In this document: positions 22,311 to 34,700 of the stretch, piece after piece
Numbering within the stretch: position 1 is the stretch's first letter
How the letters are laid out: each line of letters begins with the position of its first letter
Source: Manihot esculenta
Taxonomy: Eukaryota; Streptophyta; Magnoliopsida; Malpighiales; Euphorbiaceae
Assembly: GCF_001659605.2 (NCBI RefSeq)
Contig: NC_035177.2
Location: 32,504,136-32,568,135, forward strand
Length of the DNA stretch: 64,000 bases
Direction: 5' to 3'
Position numbers and translations under genes: made by a program
The notes under the pieces: model-generated
What the model was told of the DNA's origin: nothing
Seen by the model: the letters and a program-made list of their open reading frames with translations, nothing else
Database searches by the model: none

Positions 22311-24649
22311 TGTCTATATATATATACATATGTATTTGAAAACCAAATCCAATCATTCAATTACCCTACCCACATCTCTTCCCCTATGCCATTCGGTTAC
22401 TAAATTGTATTTTTATGAGATTCTAAAAGGAAAAAAACAAAAGTTAATGTAACTAATTTAATTGTATTTTTAATGTAATGAGATTTTTTTTTTCATGTTA
22501 ATAATTTTTGTTTTATTCCCTGTTTAATACTAGTTCAATCCAGGAGAGCTCAAATCGTTTCAATAGAATTCTTTTGACCAATTGGATAAATAAAATACCA
22601 ATATTTACGTGTTTTGCATTTTAATATAATTTTTTTGATTTTGTATTTATTGTCTCAAACATTTAATTATGCACAATTTTAATTAAATATTAAAATCATC
22701 TGAAACTTAATTTTTATAGACATGTTATGCCATAACTTTTAATTTTCATTTATTGATTTAAAATTTACCTAAAATCATATTTAAATAAAAAATTGAAATA
22801 ATAAAATTAAAAATAAAATGTTTATATTAAGATATATAAACGCAAATGTGTAGGAGTATTTCATATCCAATTAGCCAATTTCTTTTATGTATATTATAAA
22901 AGAACAATATTCATGATGTTGATGTGATATATAACCCCAAATATTAAGTCAATGGTGTAAGAATCTATCATTTTTTTTATGCGGAAAGTTTTCTCAAAAT
23001 TCACAGAAAGATTAGCAGAATCTAATTAAGGAGATTAATTTTAAAAAACAGTATAAAAAACAACTTTGTTGATTTTACGTTTTCACCTTAGAATTTAATC
23101 AATTAAATTGAATTGAATTGAATATTAAAAAATTCTTAATTTTAAAAAGTCAATTGAATTAAATTTTTATAAAATTTTTAATTTTAAACGGAAGAATTAT
23201 AATTTTCTTTCGTGAAAGCAGTCAAATATCAATAAAAACCACTTAAGGGAAACAAAATACTTACTGTCTACAACAATGATATACTAATTAGAACAATAAA
23301 AAAATAAAAAAAAAGAAATACATTTATATATTCTAACTCGTGAGTTTATCTAGATAATTTAAATTATAATTTTTTTAAATATAAAAATTAATATCTTCTA
23401 TTAAAATTATTTGGGTGTAATTTGAAATAGTTATATTCTTGATTTGTCTTTTTCCACAAAAGAAAAGAAAAGAAAAGAAAACTTTTGAGGAGAGAAAAAG
23501 AAAGGCTATGATAAGGATGTTGATATAAATATGCATTAGAAAAGCTTTGAATTTGGCCAAGAGAGCATCTTCATTCTCCTTCTTCTTCTTTTTCTTTTTT
23601 TTCAAAAGGTTTCTCCTTTTTTCTTTCTTCTTCTTTTGTATATGCTTCTGTAGCTTTTCAGTTTGACTCAAACCAATTGATTCTTACATTGTCAAAATTC
23701 CATACCTTAGTGGCTCTAAGATATAGAGGATCAGATTTTGGAATACAAGGCTTTGTTTGTTTTTTCTTCTTTTCTTTATTTTCATTGCATAGATTAAAAG
23801 TAGGAAAGAAATGCAGTTGCTCAGTATATGCCGCAAGGATAATGGATCATCTATGTGGACAATTCCTTTTAAGGATATGTTTGAGAAAATATTTTATTCA
23901 AAATTGGTAATTATATAGCTTGAATTTTGAATATACTTTTAAGTATGTATTATGACCCAACTCGAAATCTTTTGAAAATACAAGTTTTTTTTTTTTAAAT
24001 TAAGTTCAAAATAAAATTTGAAATTAAATATTTAATCAATAGTTAATAGTTTTTGGCAAAAGATTAATAAAAAAACCCAAGTACGAGTATATCAACATCT
24101 ATTATTATAAATCATAAAACTCTATTTAATTTATAAATAATTTAATTTAAAAACTTACTAACTTTATTATATATATTGATTAATGTGCAAAACAAAGCTT
24201 AAAAAATATTTTTCAAATTTGATGATATAAATAAATAATATTAACATAAAAAAAAAAGTTGTCTTAATATTTGTTAACATATTTTAGCCTAACTTTCCAA
24301 ATTAATATTTAATCCTGCAGAGAAGATAATAAATATTGATAAAGTTAAAGATAATATAGATCTTATTATCATTCAAATAGCAAAGAGCTGATTTGTATAA
24401 GCAAACGTATAGTTCAAAAACAATAGTGTATAATTAATAAATATTGAAATAAATTATTTATAAATTAAATAGAATTTAATTTCATTTGAGGGTGAGAGCA
24501 AAATAAAATATATGGTGGCAAATGAATTAATAAGTCAAAAAAAAAAAAGTTATATTAATATTTTTCTTAATGGGTTTTAACTCGTTGGTAATTGGATTCT
24601 TTTTGAAACGCATAAATTTTAAATTATAATTTTAGTCCAATCTAACTAT

Positions 24650-24975
24650 ACCGAAAAACATATTTTTATTATATTAAGCTTTATAAATTTTTTTATAGAA
24701 AATAACTTATAGACAAAAAAAAATATTCGAAAAATGTTTTTCAAAAAATAATTTATTTTTTATTCTTTATTATAAGATAAAAATAATAATAAATTTAATT
24801 ATAACTGTAGTAATAAAGTTGTTAAAATTTCTTTTTCTTTAAAAATAATTTAATTTTTTTTCTTGACCATAAAAATATTTTTTTATTAATTAATTTTTTT
24901 TAAATATTTCAAATATAAATAAAAAAATATTTTCTTTAAAAAAAATTCTTGTAAAATAAATGGAGGCTTAGTGTT
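24650..24975. repeat. AT-rich dispersed repeat, copy 2
   Basis: This copy shares the AAAATATTTTT / GAAAAATGTTTTTC skeleton with 17345-17695 and 42040-42372, and it ends with AAATGGAGGCTTAG. Alignment by eye is loose because of the base composition. Confidence 0.4.
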
Positions 24976-25974
24976 CATTTTGATAATTTATTCAGCCAAT
25001 GAATTATTATTTTTAAAATAGAATTATAATAAGGGCTTAACTTATAATATAAATTGAGGATTTCATCAAACTTTTTGTATAAGTTGAAGTGGTAGACATT
25101 TGTTTTTTAAAAGAATTGAAGTGGTAGACGTGTTAAACTTATAATCAAATGTATATATATATATATATAATTTCAAAAAAGCACGAATCGATTTAGTTAA
25201 AATAAATTCAAATTTAATCAAAATTTACCATTTCTAATTGCAAAGCTTAGGGCGTGCTCTAAAAATTTTTTTTCTTACAATTAAGTAATAGAAAATTTAA
25301 TTAAGAAACAAACATACAGCGGTAGCGGTAGAAATCATTCAATCGCAATACCATGAACTACAAAGTCATAAATTCAAACTTATGAGAATTTGGCGACATA
25401 AAAAAAATCTAAAACCCCATTCTTCATTGAATCATAACACTAAACCATAAATCAATGGAGCAGTGTATATTTGATAGTAGAAGCACAAATCAATAAAGAG
25501 ATCCAGGAGTAGAAAATAACTGTACATGAGGTGTAAAGTGACATAGTGTTGGTCGAAGATGAAAAAAGAAAGAATCTCAGAAGAAGAAGAGCATAAGAAA
25601 AAATGGCAAGAAGAAAAAGGAAAATAAAATAAAAGAGAGAAAAAGAATCGAAAGCTGAAAAAGAAGAAAGATAAAAAAAAAAAACATAGAAAATCAAGGT
25701 TTCTCTAGTAGCATTTAGAGAAGGGAAAATAAGGGAAAAGACAGAGCAAGATTAGCACTTATATACATGCTTAAAATTAATGGCACATAATTAAAATAGC
25801 AGATAAATTTATATATCACTCATTAGATGAGTTGACAATACATGTTTACAGATTTCTTGATAACTAGAATTCAAGTCTCCTCTCCTCTCTCCAAAATCCT
25901 ACCAACAAAAAGAAAAAGTAATGGATAAAATTGGTTCTATTTAATTATTTTAATTTTTTTTATTTATAAATTGA

Positions 25975-26314
25975 GTTTAACCCAAAAATGAAGAGAGGTT
26001 TTCTCCATTTTCGGATAGAGGTGAGCCTAGGACGAACCGTTGATGTTTTTGCTTTATTCTTCTATAAATCTTTTAAAAATTCATAATATTATCTTTGGTT
26101 TTGAAGAATCAAGCTTGAGTTTTTAAGTTGTTTCAAGGATTTAAGCTATATATGCAAGTGTTTGAGGGTTAGGTTTAAAGACTGGTTTTGTTTGGATAAA
26201 TCCTTATCTATATGTTGAAGTTTATTATGGTTTTAAGTTGTTTTAGGCTTCCTGGAATGTTATATTATGGTTCTTAGCCGTTGGATGTGGATTGAGTTGT
26301 GTTTTGGAGGTTGT
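25975..26314 (+). mobile_element. Old gypsy solo LTR, left piece
   Basis: The motif GGTTTTCTCCATTTTCGGATAGAGGTGAGC corresponds in position to the start-proximal part of the LTR at 11768-14316. The expected TGTAATACCC start is missing, so the left end is lost or very decayed. The LTR continues at 28403 after an inserted younger solo LTR and at 39307 after an inserted complete element. Confidence 0.6.
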
Positions 26315-28397
26315 TGTAATGCCCCGCTAAAATCCAGCGTCGGAATTCTCACTTTCCGACAAAATCTCCATCGGAATCCAAAATCTTGAAACTAGAACCT
26401 TTAGAAGGGTAAAATGGAGTTTTCATAAAATGAATTTGAGATTTTTAGAATCGTGTTAAAAAAAGAGTTTTAAAGAGGTTTTAAGGTTCGACCGCCGAAC
26501 CTTCAAGTTCGGCCGTCGAAGGGGTCTCTCTAGCTACCTATAAAACCAACTTTGCCTGAAATGGAGAGAATTTTCTCACCATTTCGAGTAGAGGTGAGTT
26601 GCATGACCCTTTTCCTTCACAATGCTTCTTTTAAGTAGTTTTCTTATGAGCTTTTCCTTTATTTTTGAAGATCTGAGTTGTGATTCAAAACTCTAGCCCT
26701 TGAGATCTTCTAAAGTTCATCCATTCTTCTTTCTCCGAAAATCACCTCTTGTTTGCTGTGTTGGTGATCCTTTAAATAGGGTAAGTTTGACTTCTCTGAA
26801 AACCTCTTGTTTGGGACTCAATGTTAGTCGTGAGTTGCTGTTTTGAAATGCATGTATAAGTTTGGGTATTTCCTTCTTTTTATGTTTTGAGTTAAAATTC
26901 TATTCTTTTTAGCATTGGAGATTTTTCTTCTTGTGTAGTTGTTGTTGCATGATAAGAATTAGGCTAGCTTTGGATGCCTTATGTGTGTTGAGTGTGTACC
27001 TTTGTTTCTGAGCTATTGCATGTGAGATTGGAGCTTTTGGTAGCTGTGAGAGTAGGACATAATCGGGTTCTACCTTGCTGGAGAACCCAGGTTCGGCCGC
27101 CGAACCTGCCTGTGGAGGCAGCCATTTGGCTGTCTAAACTGCCCTCGAAGGTTTGACCTTCAGATCTGTGAGGGGCTTTAGGCCGCTGAACCTACCCCCA
27201 AAGGTTTCAACCTTCGAATCTGTGAGGGACTTTCGGCCGCCGAACCTATAGCAGAAAGTTCCCTGTCCAGCCTTTTTCTGCTTGATTTCTACATATGTTC
27301 TTGTATGTTCTTAGGAGTTTCTTTGGGGGGATTGTTTTAAGTATTGTAAAAGTATGTTTGGTCCCTCATTTAAGTCCATCTGTGTAGAATCAGACTTAAG
27401 AGACCATAAAGGCCTGCAGTAAGATAACTGCTTCAGTATTAGGCAAGCGTCAGCCAGAGGTGAGTAGAACTGAACTAATCTATTATTTTAAAGAAATCAA
27501 ACTTTTAAGCATGCTTATGCATCACGAATGCCATGTATATGTAATTAGGTTGTTTGCATTAGAATTTATGAATGTGATGCATTGCATAATTTATTATTAT
27601 TATGAATAGATGTTGGATGACTCACTAGCCCTCGAGTATGTTATGATATGTTATGACGGATATGGAGAGAACAGGACTACCCATTCTACGCCCCTGGCAC
27701 TATGTAAAAGAAAGACCAGGGCTATGCCTCTGGCACTATGAACATGTTATAATATGTTTAAGAGGAAGTCCTGAAGAGCACCTGTCGTGAGCAGGGCACT
27801 ATTGGAATTTGTAGAGGGTTAATAGTGACAAGTCCATCTTGATGTGAATTGGTTATATTGTAACGCATTTATACGATAATATGTTTTATTAAACTATCTT
27901 TTTTGTGTTATGTTCACTAGACTCTTATAGCTTATCCCATTTCAACTAACCACAGGTTTGCAGGATCAGAGTTAACTCGGAAAGTCGACTGAATTACTGG
28001 TATAGCCTTTTGTAATAGTATAGTTGTGGACATGTTTTATTTTATGGATTAAAATTGTGCTTTGCCCTATTGTTGTCCTTGTAATCCCTGTTTCATGATC
28101 TCTTATATGTAAAAGTTTTAAGTATATGTATGTTTGAACTGAGCTTGAGGCATGTTATGTTGATCATACTGGAACATTTGATGAGGGTTTTAGTATGAGT
28201 TATATGACTTCAATTATGATACAGACACAGGTCAAGCCTTGGTTCATGTAATGATTAAGTTTTTGTTAGTTCGTGTGATCATGTATGAGATTTTATCATA
28301 TATAACAGGATGTATAGTAGGCTTGCTACGAGCTCTGGCGACCTTAAGTCAATCTGAACTCTAGCGCCGATAGTAGTCCGATTTTCGGGTCGTTACA
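26315..28397 (+). mobile_element. Gypsy solo LTR inside an older LTR
   Basis: The insertion begins TGTAATGCCCCGC and ends GGGTCGTTACA, 2,083 bp. Flanks are GTTGT (26310-26314) and ATTGT (28398-28402), a 5-bp target duplication with one mismatch. It carries several GCCGAACCT / TTCGGCCGCCGAA motifs (about 27090-27250) and GTAGAATGGGC-type units in reverse (about 27680-27760). It is the same orientation and type as 11768-14316. No internal region is present. Confidence 0.87.
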
Positions 28398-28402
28398 ATT
28401 GT

Positions 28403-29423
28403 AATGTAGAGACAGAATCGAGTTCTACATTATAAAAGAATCCAGGTTCTACTATCAAACCTGCCTGTGAAGGATACCACTTTAGGCAGCCTAACCTGCT
28501 TTCGAAAGTGAAGGCTTTTAGATCTATAAGGGACTTTAGACATGAACCTACCATCGAAAGTCCCCTGTACAGTCATTCTCAGTCCGTTTCTATGTATTTT
28601 CTTATATGCTTTTAGGAGTTTTATGGAATATTTTTAAGAGTTGTAAAAGTTATATTTAGTCTCTCATTTAAGTTTGACTGTGTAGGATCGATATTGTGAG
28701 ACTATAAAGGCCAACAATGAGATAACTGCTTCAGAGAGAGCCTGGTGTCTGCAAGAGGTGAGTAGAACTAACTAAACTATTATTTTTAATCGAATTAAAG
28801 GCTTTTAAGCATGCTCATATATCATGAATGTCATGTATATATAAATAAATTGTTTTGCATTAGAATTCACAAATATGATGTATTGCATAATTAATTGTTG
28901 TTTTGGATGGATATTGGATGACCCACTAGCTCTCGAGCATGATATGATATAGCATAATATGATATATTATGTATGACAGTTATGGAAGTTCAGGTCGAGA
29001 TCCATTCTATACCCCTAGCATTATAGAAGAGAAAGATAAGGGTGTCCATTCTATACCCTTGACACTAATATATGTTTATATTTAAGAGGAAGGTCTGACG
29101 AGCACCCATTGTGGGTCAGACACTATTTTAATTTACGGAGGATTACTGATAATAAGTTCATCTTGATGTAAATTGTTTGTGGTATGACACATTCATACGA
29201 GCATATATTTTATCAAATTGTTTTATATTATATTCCTGTTCACTAGACTCTAGTAGTTTATCTTTCTCCTCTATACCTTGGGTTTTCAGGATCATAGTTA
29301 GTATGTGAGTTTGGCTTTTGCAGTAGGTATAAGCTTGTTATGTGATAATTAGTTGTGGACATGAATTGATGTTATGGTCTAGTATTGTGCTGAGTTTTCT
29401 TTTATGATCCCCTTGTTAATGAT
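28403..29423 (+). mobile_element. Old gypsy solo LTR, middle piece
   Basis: This piece parallels the middle of the LTR at 26315-28397: the region with GAACCCAGGTTC and AACCTGCC, then AAGCATGCTCAT, then the CCATTCTA units. It is decayed by many CpG-to-TpG changes. It ends at the target duplication of the complete gypsy element. Confidence 0.7.
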
Positions 29424-31678
29424 TGTAACAGCCCGAAAATCCGGACCGCTACCGGCGCTAGGATCCAGATCGGCATAAGGCCGCCGGGAACCGTAGCAAG
29501 CCTGACATAACCTGTAATCCTGTTTAATCCCATACATGATCAACAATACTCATAAACCTGTAAACATTCTCATATAACAACCAAGCTTAACCTGTACATA
29601 AACATAAACATAACATAAACCTCCACTGGAGCCCTCATCAAAATGCTCCAATGGGGTATCTCATCATACATAAGCTTGGCTGAAACATAACCTCATATCT
29701 CATATCATAAAGACCATGTACATACAAGTGGGATTAACAATCTGTATTGGTCAAGCACAACTCTATCCTCAATATTCAAATTACATAACATAACTTAAAA
29801 CACTTTTACATTACATCATAATACAATTGTCATGTCCACAATCTAACTATTACATAAACATATCTTCCATACTCTGGCTAACCTCCTGATCTACCCTGCA
29901 CCTGCACATCTGGGGTTAGGGGAGAGGGGTGAGCTATAAAGCCCAGTGAGCAGAATAGAGAAAACATATATTAAATATTTCATGCTTCCATGAAATGCAA
30001 CACATCACAAACATATCACATAAGGATGGTATTGTCACCTATAGTCCTCAACATAGTCCAATCGTGCCAGGGGCGTAGAATGGGCCTCACTGGTCTTTCT
30101 CTTACATACATAACATAACATAACATTCCAATATGCCAGGGGCGTAGAATGGGCCTCACTGGTCTTTCTCTTAACATAGTCCAGGGGCGTAGAATGGGCC
30201 TCACTGGCAATCCATACCGTATCATCATCATATCATACCATAGGAGGACTAGAGGATCATCCAATAGCCAATCCGCATCCACATCATATTATGCAATGCA
30301 ACATATTCGTGAATACTAATGCAAACAACCTAAAATATCACATGGCATATATGATGCATGAACATGCTCCAAAAAGTTATATTTCATTTATTTAAAAACT
30401 TAAGGTTTATTCCACTCACCTCTGGCTGAAGCTCTACAGACTCTGAAGCAGCTGTCTCACTGCTGAGGTCCTCGGTTCCTCGGGTCCGAACCTACACAGG
30501 TGGACTCCAATGAGGGACCAAACATACATAAACATAACTCTAATAAACTCCCCAAAAACCCCCTAAAACATCAGGAAAACATCACATAAAAACATGCAAG
30601 AAATGGCTGAACAGGGCACTTTCGGCGGCAGGTTCGGCGGCCGAAAGTCCTGGACAGATTCGAAAGTCAGGCACTTTCGGCGGCACCTTCGGCGGCCGAA
30701 AGTCCCAGACAGAGACGAAAGTCTCTTTTCGGGGGCAACTTCGGCAGCCGAATGCTGCCTCCACAAAGGGGGTTCGGCGGCCGAACCTGAGCTTCTTCCG
30801 AAGGGTAGAAACTCAGCTCCTCTATGCACATTTTGCCTCCCAAGCTCAAATCATGCAAAAACTAGTTCTAAAACATGCATACATATCATACATTTCACCT
30901 AGGGGTCTCAAACTAGCATATACCCCAACTACAACACTTCAAACACACAAAAATCAACATACATTGTTCATCAAAACATCAAAACCCATAAACTCATCAA
31001 CAAGCCTAAACATGCATCTCTACCCATAAAACAACTTAAAACTTACTTAAAACATACAATGAGCTTAAGATCGGCTCTTACCTCTTGAAGATCGAGAGAG
31101 AGACGACCTAAACTCGGAGATCCAAGCAAATGGGCTCCCGAGTTTCCAAAGCTCCAAAACTTGGTTTAAATGCTCAAAACTTGCAATGTGAGTTTAAAAC
31201 TCAAGAAAAATGGAAGAGATTTGGAGGAAGAATACAAGATTTGCAAAGGGAAGGTCGGAAGCTCACTGTGGCCGAAAATGGGAGAAAGCTCGCCCATTTC
31301 GGCTAAGTGCCCCTTTTATAGGTGGCTGGCCAGGCCACGTTCGGGGGCCGAATGTGCCTCCGCATCCATGCAATGTTCGGCGGCCGAACTTGACTTTCGG
31401 CGGCCGAACCTGGACTTCCCTAACTCATGCTTTCGGGGGCCTAACGTGCCTCCAAAACGCATGCATGTTCGGCGGCCGAACTTGGCTTTCGGCGGCCGAA
31501 CCTGGGTTTTCTTCCAAAGACTTTTCATGCAAAAACTCATTTTATTTAATACTTAAAAATCATAAAACACATTAAAACATTTTTATAAAACATGATTCTA
31601 CCCTTCTAGAGGTCTCCGACATCCGAGATTCCACCGGACAGTAGGAATTTCGATACCGGAGTCTAGCCGGGTATTACA
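29424..31678 (-). repeat. LTR of the complete gypsy element (3' LTR)
   Basis: On the plus strand it starts TGTAACAGCCCG and ends GGGTATTACA. It contains three copies of a CCAGGGGCGTAGAATGGGCC unit (about 30067-30205) and two clusters of the palindrome TTCGGCGGCCGAA (30620-30790 and 31338-31510). The coding frame is on the minus strand, so this is the 3' LTR. Confidence 0.96.
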
Positions 31679-31692
31679 TTCTCCCCCCCTTA
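31679..31692 (-). other. Polypurine tract of the gypsy element
   Basis: The minus strand reads TAAGGGGGGGAGAA directly before the 3' LTR, the expected plus-strand primer for reverse transcription. Confidence 0.9.
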
Positions 31693-31786
31693 AGAACATT
31701 CGTCCCCAAATGTTCCTCAACTAGTACATGCATAACATAAAACATAACATACATACTAAACACATAGAACACATAGATACTAACCT

Positions 31787-34700
31787 CTAAAAGAGATGGG
31801 GATACTGTTGGAGCATGGACTCCCGTGTCTCCCAGGTACACTCCTCAATATTGTGGTGGTTCCAAAGGACTTTCACCATCGGGATCTCCTTGTTTCTCAA
31901 CTTTCTGATCTGAGTGTCAAGAATCCGCACTGACTGCTCTACATAGGTGAGATCCTCTTGGATCTCCACATCAGGCTCACTAAGAACCTTGCCCGGATCT
32001 GACACGAGTTTTCTCAACATAGAAACATGGAAAACCGGGTGGATTCTTGCCATAGAAGTAGGTAAGTCCAGCTTGTACGATACATTCCCAATCTTTTGCA
32101 AGACTTCGAAGGGTCCGATGTACCGCGGAGCCAGCTTACCCTTCTTCCCGAACCGAACCACTCCTTTCATAGGAGACACCTTGAGCAATACCAGATCCCC
32201 CTCCTGAAACTCTAACTGTCTCCTGCGGACGTCTGCATAGCTCTTCTGTCTGCTTGCAGCAGTCTTGATTCTCTCTCTGATTATGGGTACCACCCTGCTG
32301 GTGATCTCAACAAGCTCAGGCCCTGCTAAGGACCTCTCTCCAACTTCTTCCCAACAGACAGGTGATCTGCACTTCCTCCCATACAAAGCTTCATATGGAG
32401 CCATCCCGATGCTAGCATGATGGCTGTTATTGTAGGCAAACTCCACCAAAGGTAGATGCTGCCTCCAAGAACCGCCAAAATCTAGCACACACATTCTGAG
32501 CATATCTTCTATAGTCTGGATGGTCCTCTCTGACTGTCCATCAGTCTGGGGATGGAAGGCAGTACTGAAATCCAACCTAGTACCCATAGCATTCTGCAGA
32601 CTCCGCCAAAACCTGGAGGTGAACTGGGGTCCTCTATCTGACACTATAGATACCGGGACCCCATGCAGTCTGACAATCTCATCAACATACACCTGCGCTA
32701 ACTTATCCACAGAGTAGTTGCTCCTAACTGGAATGAAGTGAGCAGATTTAGTAAGTCTGTCCACAATCACCCATATGGAGTCTAATCTGTTGGATGCCGC
32801 CGGTAGCCCCACTACGAAATCCATAGCTATATTTTCCCATTTCCATTCTGGAATAGGTAGCGGGTTAAGCATTCCAGCCGACTTCTGATGTTCCAGCTTC
32901 ACCCTCTGACATACCTCGCAGGCTGACACAAACTGTGCCACTTTCCTCTTCATAGCTGGCCACCAATATACTCTTTTCAGATCCTGATACATTTTGGTGG
33001 CTCCAGGGTGAACGCTGTATCTTGCATTATGAGCCTCTCTCATAATGTCTCCCTTAAGCCCTATGTCATCTGGTACACATAATCTGTTCCCATAGCGGAG
33101 GATCCCCTTACTGTCAAATCTGAACTCACTATCTTTGCCTGACTGAACAGTCCTGGCAATCTTCACTAACTCTGGGTCCTCATGCTGTTTCTGAGCCACC
33201 TGCTCCAGAAACACGGGTGTCACTCTCATCTGTGCGATCAAAGCACCTGTACCAGACAACTCTAACTGAAGACCTTCATTCATGAGCTTGTAAAACTCCT
33301 TCACCACTGGTCTTCTCTCTGCCGTGATGTGGGATAAACTGCCTAGTGACTTCCGGCTTAGGGCGTCTACCACAACATTCGCCTTACCCGGATGGTACTG
33401 AATCTTGCAATCATAGTCACTCAACAGTTCTACCCACCTCCTCTGTCTCAAATTCAGTTCTCTCTGGCTCAAGATGTGCTGCAGGCTCTTATGATCTGTA
33501 AAGATCTCACATTTCACCCCATAGAGGTAGTGCCTCCACATCTTGAGTGCAAAGATGACTGCTGCCATCTCAAGATCGTGTGTGGGGTAATTCAACTCAT
33601 GCCTCTTCAGTTGTCTAGAGGCGTAAGCGATCACCCTGTCATTCTGCATCAACACACAACCCAAGCCTATTCTGGATGCATCACAGAACACTGTGAAGTC
33701 ATCATTACTAGTCGGCAGAGCTAACACTGGTGCTGAAGTTAACCTCTTCTTGAGCTCCTCAAAACTTTCTTCACACTGATCGGTCCATACGAACCTCTGG
33801 TTCTTTCTGGTCAATCTGGTTAGAGGAGCTGCAATCTTTGAGAAGTCCTGAACGAGCCTCCTGTAATAACCAGCCAAACCCAAGAAACTTCTAATCTCTG
33901 TCACTGAGGTGGGTCTAGGCCAGTTAGTCACAGCCTCTATCTTCTTGGGGTCTACTTCAATTCCGTTCTCTGACACTATATGCCCCAAGAACGAGATGCT
34001 CCTCAACCAGAACTCACACTTGGAGAACTTGGCATACAAGCCATGCTCCCTCAAGGTCTGCAGAACTGTCCTCAGATGATGGGCATGCTCCTCTGCATTC
34101 CTGGAATACACTAAGATATCATCTATGAAGACAATAACAAAGTGATCCAGGTACTGTCTAAACACTCTATTCATGAGGTCCATGAATGCTGCAGGGGCGT
34201 TGGTCAGCCCGAACGGCATCACAAGGAACTCATAGTGCCCATATCTGGTCCTGAAAGCTGTCTTTGGCACATCCTCTTTTCTGATCCTCAACTGATGATA
34301 CCCAGATCTCAGATCTATTTTGGAGAAACAACCCGCTCCTGCTAGCTGGTCGAATAGATCGTCGATCCTTGGCAATGGGTACTTATTCTTGGTAGTGACT
34401 TTGTTCAACTGCCTGTAGTCGATACAAAGTCTAAGGGATCCATCCTTCTTTCTTACAAACAGCACTGGAGCACCCCAAGGTGAGGTACTCGGTCGGATGA
34501 AGCCCTTGTCTACCAATTCTTGCAACTGTTCTTTCAATTCCTTTAACTCGGCTGGAGCCATCCTGTAGGGAGGGATAGAGATCGGTCTAGTTCCAGGCAT
34601 CAATTCAATCTCGAACTCTATCTCCCTAACAGGTGGTAAACCTAGCAACTCGTCTGGGAACACATCTAAAAACTCATTGACCACTGGCACTGCGGCGGGC

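Larger units (their letters stand above)
21210..25974. other. AT-rich intergenic DNA with decayed repeats
   Basis: No credible cellular gene is visible. 21240-21850 is less AT-rich, with a TTAGAGAGTTAGAGAGAG tract (about 21270-21290) like some plant LINE leaders, but no coding homology was recognised. 22066-22150 resembles one end of the TAGGGGTGAGCAGTATTCGGTTC MITE family. A poly-pyrimidine tract lies at about 23570-23635 and A-rich or GAA-rich tracts at 25560-25690; these give spurious open frames. The remainder is AT-rich and featureless. Confidence 0.4.

Noticed and set aside
23375..23671. 98-residue Lys-rich minus-strand frame
   Set aside because: It is a translation of a poly-pyrimidine/poly-purine tract with no homology.
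30067..30210. CRISPR-like repeat spacing
   Set aside because: Only three units, in a plant LTR, with related spacers; not a CRISPR array.
30563..31575. Several open frames within the gypsy LTRs (repeated at 38186-39198)
   Set aside because: They result from the GGCGGCC palindromes and are present identically in both LTRs; LTRs do not code for protein here.
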